The position numbers and the translations under genes were made by a program. A stretch of 35,671 nt of DNA from an uncultured Oscillospiraceae bacterium (GTDB lineage Bacteria; Bacillota; Clostridia; Oscillospirales; Oscillospiraceae): the NCBI GenBank assembly GCA_947629245.1, contig CANRDC010000022.1:1-35671 (forward strand). The letters run 5' to 3'. The notes below the pieces were generated by a model. The model was not told the origin of the DNA. It did no database searches and saw only the letters and a program-made list of their open reading frames with translations. The stretch's first letter is position 1; each line of letters opens with the position of its first letter. Shown in pieces: positions 31,159 through 35,671 of this stretch.

Positions 31159-31629
31159 ATGGCTCGCCAAAGTGTTGCCCGCTTTGTGTTTGCGAATATC
31201 GGTGCCCAGCTCAAGAAGCATCGGAAAGCTGCGCACATGACGCAGCGGCAAATGGCTAAAGCTCTTGGCATCCCGTATTCTACGTACTCAAATTATGAGA
31301 ATGATTACAGAATCCCGGATGCTGAAACGGTGAATAAGATATGCGAAATCCTCAATATCAGCATAGTCGATTTAATGGGGCGTTTTTCTGGGAAAATCGG
31401 TTTCGGAAACGGGGAAGATATGCCTAATCTACCGACGCCAGCAATCCCGTTTACTCCCGAGAATATCTTAAAAGCGAAAATAGAGGGAGAGCTTGTGTTT
31501 GCTTTTAGAAAACTTAATGATGAAGGAAAGAAAAGGGCGATGGAATATATTGATACACTGCTAGGAAATCCAAAGTTCGCGCAGGAATCGTCCACAGAGG
31601 ACACGTTAACCGCGCAGCATAACGAATAA
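31159..31629 (+). CDS. CI-like XRE repressor of the island
   Basis: 156 residues from the ATG at 31159. XRE domain at about 15-70 (RQMAKALGIPYSTYSNYEND), then a linker and a helical C-terminal part (ALEYID-type ending GKKRAMEYIDTLLG) common in element-borne repressors. No LexA-like Ser/Lys protease domain, so derepression would need an antirepressor or another signal rather than self-cleavage. Directly upstream of the integrase. Confidence 0.88.
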   Translation: MARQSVARFVFANIGAQLKKHRKAAHMTQRQMAKALGIPYSTYSNYENDYRIPDAETVNKICEILNISIVDLMGRFSGKIGFGNGEDMPNLPTPAIPFTPENILKAKIEGELVFAFRKLNDEGKKRAMEYIDTLLGNPKFAQESSTEDTLTAQHNE

Positions 31630-31633
31630 AAGC

Positions 31634-31658
31634 TCCCCCGGTTATTGGCCGAGGGAGC
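31634..31658 (+). terminator. Weak hairpin between repressor and integrase
   Basis: GCTCCCCCGG with CCGAGGGAGC (one mismatch), then GTTTGGG. The T tract is poor; partial termination could lower integrase relative to repressor. Confidence 0.45.
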
Positions 31659-31680
31659 GTTTGGGTAAGGGGGAAATTGT

Positions 31681-33135
31681 ATGAGGGCTGCCGCATATGC
31701 CCGGTATTCGACGGATCACCAGCAACACAACTCCATTGAGTATCAGCTTGCGTCTATCCGTGAATATTGTCGGACACATGATATAACTATTGTGGCGACG
31801 TTCGCTGATGAGGCGGAAACCGGCACCAATATGGACCGTGAAGGGTTCCGGCAGATGGTCGCCGCTGCCGGCCGGGGAGAGTTTGATTGCGTTGTGATCT
31901 ACGACGTGACCAGAGGGAGCCGTGACGTGGGGGACTGGTTCACCTTCCGCAAGGCCATGCTCATGCTGGGCGTCCAGGTCATAGCCACCACCCAAAGCCT
32001 GGGTGATATTACCAATGGCAACGACTTTCTCCTGGAGCTGATTTCTGTGGGCATGGGCCAGCGGGAGGTGCTGGAGACCCGGCAAAAGTCCATCAACGGC
32101 GTGGCCGTCAAAGCCAAACAGGGTGCTTTCCTGGGCGGCACTCCACCCCTGGGTTATGACATCATCAACGGGGCATATGTGGTCAATCCTACGGAGGCGC
32201 AGACCGTTCGGACCATCTTCACCATGTACGGGGACGGACATAGCTACAATGCCATTCTAAAGGCCGTAGACGGCGCGATAGGAAAGCGCGGCCGCCCCCT
32301 GGGAAAGAATAGTCTCCATTCGATCTTGACGAATGAACGCTATGTGGGGACGTACACATGGAACAAGCGCCGGGTGAAACTGTTCCGCAAGTGGGCCGGG
32401 GGATCGTTGAATCCGAATTGTGTCCGCCTGGAAGGGCACATCCCCGCCATCATCGACAATGAGACATGGGAGAGGGTGCAAAAGAGAATGAGCGACAACA
32501 AGCGAAACGCCGTCAACAAGGCAAAGAGGGCCTACCTGCTGTCCGGCCTGATAGAGTGCGAGGAATGCGGCGGAACTTATGTGGGCCATACTTCCACAAG
32601 CTCAAAAGGGCATGAAACACGGTATTATGTATGTGGCAACAAATACCGGACCCATACCTGCAAGGCAAAGAATATCAACGCCGACGAGCTGGAGGCATTT
32701 GTAGTACAGCACTTGAAAAATTACCTATTGCAGGCGGATTTTGAACAGGAGGCCCAGCGCATAGCGGCCCAGGTCAACGGGGCATCCCCGGACCTGACGG
32801 AAGAGCGCCGGGAGCTGGCCGACGTCACCGCAAAGCTCAATAATGGTCTAAAGGCCATTCTGGGCGGTATGGACTTCAAAGAGCTTCGGGACGAAATGGA
32901 CCGGCTGCGGGTCCGCAAGAGCGAACTGGAGGACATCATAGGCCGCCGCACGGCCAGCCGCCGCCAGGTGGACCCCCAAGACATCATCCGCGTGTTTGAG
33001 GATGCAGTTGACGCCTGGGACGATAACCTCCCGCAGATCATCAAGCAGCTGGTGACAAAGATATACGCCCACACCGACGGTACGGTTTCCGTCAATGTAG
33101 GCGTACATATAGTTGGTGGCGGGAGGAGGATTTGA
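31681..33135 (+). CDS. Large serine recombinase (integrase)
   Basis: 484 residues. Resolvase N-domain with catalytic Ser10 (YARYSTD) and RGSRDVGDWF; recombinase domain at about 155-280 (PLGYD, RYVGTYTWNK); zinc ribbon C293/C296/C318/C327; coiled coil at about 370-430. Catalyses insertion and, with a helper factor, excision. The last codons (VGGGRRI) lie in the tRNA-derived att site; joined to the left end of the island the frame would instead end VGGG-STQYIVCTTFSTVKQVAL, 15 residues longer. AAGGGGG lies 7 bases before the ATG. Confidence 0.95.
   Translation: MRAAAYARYSTDHQQHNSIEYQLASIREYCRTHDITIVATFADEAETGTNMDREGFRQMVAAAGRGEFDCVVIYDVTRGSRDVGDWFTFRKAMLMLGVQVIATTQSLGDITNGNDFLLELISVGMGQREVLETRQKSINGVAVKAKQGAFLGGTPPLGYDIINGAYVVNPTEAQTVRTIFTMYGDGHSYNAILKAVDGAIGKRGRPLGKNSLHSILTNERYVGTYTWNKRRVKLFRKWAGGSLNPNCVRLEGHIPAIIDNETWERVQKRMSDNKRNAVNKAKRAYLLSGLIECEECGGTYVGHTSTSSKGHETRYYVCGNKYRTHTCKAKNINADELEAFVVQHLKNYLLQADFEQEAQRIAAQVNGASPDLTEERRELADVTAKLNNGLKAILGGMDFKELRDEMDRLRVRKSELEDIIGRRTASRRQVDPQDIIRVFEDAVDAWDDNLPQIIKQLVTKIYAHTDGTVSVNVGVHIVGGGRRI
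33114..33125. repeat. Right attachment site of the island
   Basis: Second copy of TGGTGGCGGGAG, inside the integrase end and equal to the tRNA-Met 3' end including CCA. Because the core is kept on both sides, the tRNA 3' end to the right is whole after insertion. Confidence 0.75.
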
Positions 33136-33158
33136 ACCTCCGACCTCCGGGTTATGAG
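33114..33158 (-). tRNA. tRNA-Met 3' fragment (anticodon loop to CCA)
   Basis: Read leftward from 33158: anticodon loop CTCATAA with CAT, stem CCCGG, variable loop AGGTC, T arm GGAGG-TTCAAAT-CCTCC, acceptor strand TCCCGCC, then ACCA. Upstream of the loop the sequence stops matching a tRNA, so the 5' half is missing. This is what a tyrosine integrase leaves at the far end of an insertion. Confidence 0.85.
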
Positions 33159-33174
33159 TTGCCGAAGATTTTTC

Positions 33175-33420
33175 TCACGGCTTTTTATATCCTGCCAAAA
33201 CTCCTGATTTTATGCGGTTTTCCCGGTTTTGCCTTTTTATAACTTCTTGTCGCCTCTGATGTTTTGGCGCACAGTTGTGCGCCAAATGTGCGCTAAATTT
33301 TGATCGAACGTGAAGGCGGCAGGTGGTGAAATCCGACCGACTCAATATTTCACCGGCGGCGGGGAGGTTGTCCCCGCTGTTTCCGCCTATATCGCTCGAT
33401 TCCAAGTGAATGAAATCCAT
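33175..33420 (-). pseudogene. Possible 3' remnant of a tyrosine integrase gene
   Basis: 81-codon frame. The part RSDFTTCRLHVRSKFSAHLA and the tail lie where an integrase gene would end, just before the att site; RSDFTT recalls the GHSDFxTT segment near the catalytic Tyr, but no Tyr or Arg motif remains. No ribosome site. Low certainty. Confidence 0.3.
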
Positions 33421-33516
33421 AAAATTTTGAAATAACTGGGCAATCCACGGGCTCGCAGCCCCCGCACAAAGCGCATTCTACGTTACAGTACCTTTTAGCT
33501 AGGAGGGGATAACAGA

Positions 33517-33897
33517 TTGTTTGCGAGGCGAGGGCCGCCCAGCGCCGAAGGACACCCCCCTCGTGATCGTGACACTGCCCGCTGTGGCCGTCCCGCTCCC
33601 ATATCTGGCCAGGAGGACCAGCGCCGCCGTGTTCCCATGATCAAGGCCAGGAAGGACCAGCACCGCCGACGGTGTCTCCAGCTCCCCGGTAAAGCCTCGC
33701 TTGTGTGCTCCCTCAGGACGCCGCCGCGCTCCCATGATCGAGGCGGGGCAGGCCAGCGCCGCCGCCGGGCCAGTTCCGGCGGGTCATTCGTTCGGACCGG
33801 GCTAAGATCCGGCGCATTGCATAAAAACCATTCCGGAACGGCCCAAAAAACGGGCCGGCAGAAAGCGCGGAGGGGATTTACGCACGCGGGAAGGTAG
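33517..33897 (+). CDS. Questionable Arg-rich frame
   Basis: 126 codons from a TTG with AGGAGGGG 8 bases upstream (33501-33508). Composition is very rich in Arg, Gly and Ser, as random GC-rich DNA gives. GGACCAGCGCCGCC-type repeats recur at about 33613, 33656 and 33752. The good ribosome site is the only support. Confidence 0.2.
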   Translation: MFARRGPPSAEGHPPRDRDTARCGRPAPISGQEDQRRRVPMIKARKDQHRRRCLQLPGKASLVCSLRTPPRSHDRGGAGQRRRRASSGGSFVRTGLRSGALHKNHSGTAQKTGRQKARRGFTHAGR

Positions 33898-33941
33898 AGC
33901 TAGAGTTTATATATATACTCCCCCTCTCCCCCAATTTGGCG

Positions 33942-34066
33942 AAAATGACGAACGCCGCCGCCGGGGCCGCGTATGATCTCCCAGCTGCCAGGCCGCCCGG
34001 CTGCCGCTGCCAGGAAGAGCAAAGCACCCAGGGCGCGGTATATGGCGTGGACCGGTTCGTCATTTT
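33942..34066. repeat. 12-bp inverted repeat around 101 GC-rich bases
   Basis: AAAATGACGAAC (33942-33953) and GTTCGTCATTTT (34055-34066) are exact mirrors. The inside has no gene. It could be a miniature element or a structured origin part. Between 33898 and 34577 I see no convincing gene. Confidence 0.5.
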
Positions 34067-34203
34067 GACGGGGCCCAAAACACGGGGGAAGGGGGAGATT
34101 ATATTATCTCTTCCCTAGTCCAACCCGCGGGCGCGTAAATCCCCGGCAAACTTTCCGCCGCCGTCCGCCGGTGGCGTCGATTGGACAAAATGAGGCCGAC
34201 CGT

Positions 34204-34325
34204 GGACCTTCGGACCGTGCCCCCGCCCTCGCTGGGAGCTGGCAGGGGCACCGGGACCGGGACCATCGGACGGGCGGCCAGGCCGGGACCTTCGGACCAG
34301 TGGCCGGGGCCGGGACCTTCGGACC
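34204..34325. repeat. Four copies of GGACCTTCGGACC
   Basis: Copies start at 34204, 34260 (one internal and one end change), 34286 and 34313. The core is nearly palindromic (GGTCCGAAGGTCC on the other strand). Steps of 56, 26 and 27 bases. They may be protein-binding iterons. Confidence 0.5.
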
Positions 34326-34540
34326 GGCCGCCGGGGATCTTCTGGCCAGGCCGCCCGTGGCCATCGGTCCGGTGGGCCCGACTGGAACAGCGTCTTGCCG
34401 GTGCCGCTGGCACTTGGGCACTGACAAACTCCTGTTTTAGGCCTCTGGCCGCACCTGTGCGCTTGCGTGGACCGCAAGAAAGGAATATTCCTAACCGGCA
34501 AAAACCCCGCAGAGGGCCGCCCAGGGCCTCACAGAGGCAA

Positions 34541-34571
34541 AGAGCGGGACAAGTTATCCCCGTCCCGCTCT
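34541..34571 (-). terminator. Terminator of the DUF4160/DUF2442 operon
   Basis: AGAGCGGGAC with GTCCCGCTCT, 11-base loop, then TTTGCCTCT on the leftward RNA, 7 bases after the stop. Confidence 0.75.
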
Positions 34572-34577
34572 GCGTAT

Positions 34578-34961
34578 TCAATCCCAGTTAATGGCGCTGT
34601 CCCGCACGTAATCCCCGGCGGCTACCTCACTGGCCGCCTGATCCACCTGCCGCGCCTCTTCCGGCGTCAGCCTGGTATAATCCGGGTCCCATTGGTCCGG
34701 CAGCTCTTCCACCGGCCTTCCGTATTCATATACGGCATGGCTGGGCAGGTCGATCTCGTCGCTCCAAAATACACACGTCCGGCTCTCGTCCAGTTGGACC
34801 TGCTGGAACAGGCCCGGCACCTCCGCGAGAAGCTGATAGCCCGGCAGCTTCATATCGTCCTTTACGTCGTATACTACCTTCCGACCATCGTCAAAGACCG
34901 CCGCCAGTTGATAATCCGGGAGCGGGACCAGCTTTATAATTCTCTGGATCACGTCCTGCAC
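34578..34961 (-). CDS. DUF2442-domain protein, toxin-antitoxin-like partner
   Basis: 127 residues from the GTG at 34961; a GTG at 34952 with better spacing to GAGGG is possible. The first 80 residues (IKLVPLPDYQLAAVFDDGRKVVYDV, then FWSDEIDLPSHAVYEYGRPV) are a typical DUF2442 domain. It follows DUF4160, a pair often found together and proposed as a toxin-antitoxin-like unit. Role unproven. Confidence 0.85.
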   Translation of the reverse strand: MQDVIQRIIKLVPLPDYQLAAVFDDGRKVVYDVKDDMKLPGYQLLAEVPGLFQQVQLDESRTCVFWSDEIDLPSHAVYEYGRPVEELPDQWDPDYTRLTPEEARQVDQAASEVAAGDYVRDSAINWD

Positions 34962-34964
34962 CCC

Positions 34965-35216
34965 TCACAGCGGCGGAAGCTTCCGTATGATTTGGCTATC
35001 CCACATCTCCTGCAGCTCTTCCTGGTGAGCGCCCAGCCATTCCCGGACCAGCTCCTGGGCCTTGATCGGCAAGTCTCCCTGGATCATCTCCATGCTTTTG
35101 ATATTGAACTCGCCCATATACTCCCCGTACAGAGCATGTATATGGCTGGGCTCATGCTCTTTGGGCTTGAAAAACATCTTGATAACGATACCGTAAAACC
35201 GTGTTATTTCCGGCAT
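34965..35216 (-). CDS. DUF4160-domain protein
   Basis: 83 residues. MPEITRFYGIVIKMFFKPKEHEPSHIHALYGEYMG contains the GI.I.MF..EH.PPHIHA-type family signature. Basic start, helical end. AAAGGAG lies 8 bases before the ATG; 3-base gap to DUF2442. Confidence 0.9.
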   Translation of the reverse strand: MPEITRFYGIVIKMFFKPKEHEPSHIHALYGEYMGEFNIKSMEMIQGDLPIKAQELVREWLGAHQEELQEMWDSQIIRKLPPL

Positions 35217-35221
35217 ATCCG

Positions 35222-35437
35222 TTACTCCTTTCCGCTGTCCCGCTCGATGGTCTCATCTATGGCCCTGGTAATGAAGCCGTTCACGCTTTCCCCGTGGGCC
35301 TCTGCATGGGCCTTGATTTCTTCCCGGCGGGCTGGGTCTACTCTGACTTTGATTTCTGCGAACTTGTCAATATATTTCTTGTTTGCCCTGGCCCGCGCCT
35401 CCGTGAATCCGGCGTATGTGCTTCTCTTATCCTCCAT
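35222..35437 (-). CDS. Ribbon-helix-helix regulator of the DUF4160/DUF2442 operon
   Basis: 71 residues from the ATG at 35437 (MEDKRSTYAG). IKVRVDPARREEIKAHAEAHGESVNGFITRAIDETIERD matches the protein at 26565 closely (AHAEAHGESV.GFI.RA.DETI.R). It sits in the same place, divergent from a promoter of the same type. Five bases before DUF4160. Confidence 0.85.
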   Translation of the reverse strand: MEDKRSTYAGFTEARARANKKYIDKFAEIKVRVDPARREEIKAHAEAHGESVNGFITRAIDETIERDSGKE

Positions 35438-35479
35438 ATTGTCACCACCTCCAGGAGATTTATTGCAATGATAGTATAT

Positions 35480-35579
35480 CACATGCGGGCACATGTGGCC
35501 ATGTACAAACCAAACAAATACATGGGAGTATGTTTGTGCAACATTGCCTCTTGATACATGGGAGTATGTATGCTACAAT
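35480..35579. promoter_or_regulatory. Divergent promoters and operator boxes of the second ribbon-helix-helix module
   Basis: Rightward: TTGATA (35551-35556), 17 bases, TACAAT (35574-35579), then AAGACCATC as at the first module. Leftward: -10 TATACT near 35472-35477. TACATGGGAGTATGT occurs at 35519-35533 and 35555-35569 (the second in the rightward spacer), 36 bases apart; a third, TACATGG-like site near 35500-35515 lies by the leftward promoter. The rightward gene is outside the window. Confidence 0.75.
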
Positions 35580-35671
35580 AAGACCATCGAGGGAGATCAC
35601 CCCGGCGAAGGTAGACGAGGAGGCCCCGGAAAAGACGATCCAGGCGGTGAGAACTGCGGGACACGAAAACC

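Larger units (their letters stand above)
24509..33125. mobile_element. 8.6-kb phage-satellite-like integrative island with serine integrase
   Basis: Bounded by the 12-bp direct repeat. From right to left it holds a large serine integrase, a CI-like repressor and divergent Cro-like gene, then eight small leftward genes of phage type (a replication-type HTH protein, a PD-(D/E)xK nuclease), 11-bp iterons, a rightward toxin-antitoxin operon, and four leftward genes of unknown role. No capsid, tail, lysis, terminase or relaxase gene is seen. Size and layout recall phage-inducible chromosomal islands. The island class is an inference. Confidence 0.7.
33152..35671. mobile_element. Left end of a second integrated element (continues past the window)
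   Basis: Begins where the tRNA-Met match breaks in the anticodon loop. Holds a short integrase-like remnant, about 1 kb of GC-rich repeats without sure genes, and a ribbon-helix-helix/DUF4160/DUF2442 operon. A whole tRNA-Met should be regenerated at its right end, outside the window. Inference from the tRNA fragment. Confidence 0.55.

Noticed and set aside
33152-33158. Complete tRNA-Met gene
   Set aside because: The 5' half does not match: the bases before the anticodon loop cannot pair with CCCGG, so only a 3' fragment is called.
33499-33735. 78-codon leftward frame
   Set aside because: Low-complexity GC-rich stretch opposite the weak frame at 33517; no ribosome site or family features.
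34099-34581. 160-codon leftward frame and overlapping frames in 34.1-34.6 kb
   Set aside because: Made of the GGACCTTCGGACC repeats and GC-rich filler, no motif or ribosome site.

Overview
The window reads as a GC-rich Clostridia chromosome, most like the Oscillospiraceae/Flavonifractor group. The reasons are the Rnf gene order CDGEAB, strong AGGAGG ribosome sites, TTGaca-N17-TATaaT promoters, a BMP-family nucleoside-type ABC transporter, and a radical SAM 'mobile pair' cassette. The genus is inferred from style only.

Core part (1 to about 21.9 kb). At the left edge a chorismate mutase/prephenate dehydratase gene (pheA, leftward, cut by the window) sits behind a promoter, an 18-residue Phe-rich leader peptide and mutually exclusive antiterminator and terminator stems: a classical ribosome-mediated attenuator. 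Next come a secreted protein with four near-identical fibronectin-III repeats and a cysteine-peptidase-like tail, then the complete rnfCDGEAB operon (ferredoxin:NAD+ oxidoreductase, ion pump). An XRE regulator, a gene broken by an in-frame TAG and a CDP-glycerol glycerophosphotransferase-like gene follow. udk-tdk (pyrimidine nucleoside kinases) diverge from a four-gene BMP-type ABC importer, so import and salvage lie back to back over a shared control region. A HAD phosphatase comes next. A response regulator/histidine kinase operon with two membrane proteins then faces a second small operon that carries the same 11-bp-phased promoter boxes.

Mobile part (about 21.95 kb to the right end). This looks like an integration hotspot at a tRNA-Met gene. 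(1) A MarR plus two-radical-SAM cassette lies between two direct copies of a roughly 145-bp repeat whose hairpin shows compensatory changes. The right copy is where the terminator of the tRNA-Met gene would lie. (2) An 8.6-kb phage-satellite-like island (24509-33125) is bounded by a 12-bp direct repeat equal to the tRNA-Met 3' end. It carries a large serine integrase, divergent CI/Cro-like regulators with operators, a leftward run of small phage-type genes, seven 11-bp iterons, a ribbon-helix-helix/antitoxin/RelE-type toxin operon and four small genes. No structural genes are present. (3) The tRNA-Met 3' fragment at 33114-33158 breaks at the anticodon loop, as expected for the end of another, tyrosine-integrase-type element running off the right edge. 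That element carries a second ribbon-helix-helix module with DUF4160 and DUF2442.

The most unusual points are: the Phe leader attenuator in a Firmicute; an integrase gene whose last codons lie in the att site, so that integration and excision swap its C-terminus; the direct repeats around the radical SAM pair; and two ribbon-helix-helix modules with the same promoter core and leader but different operator sequences.
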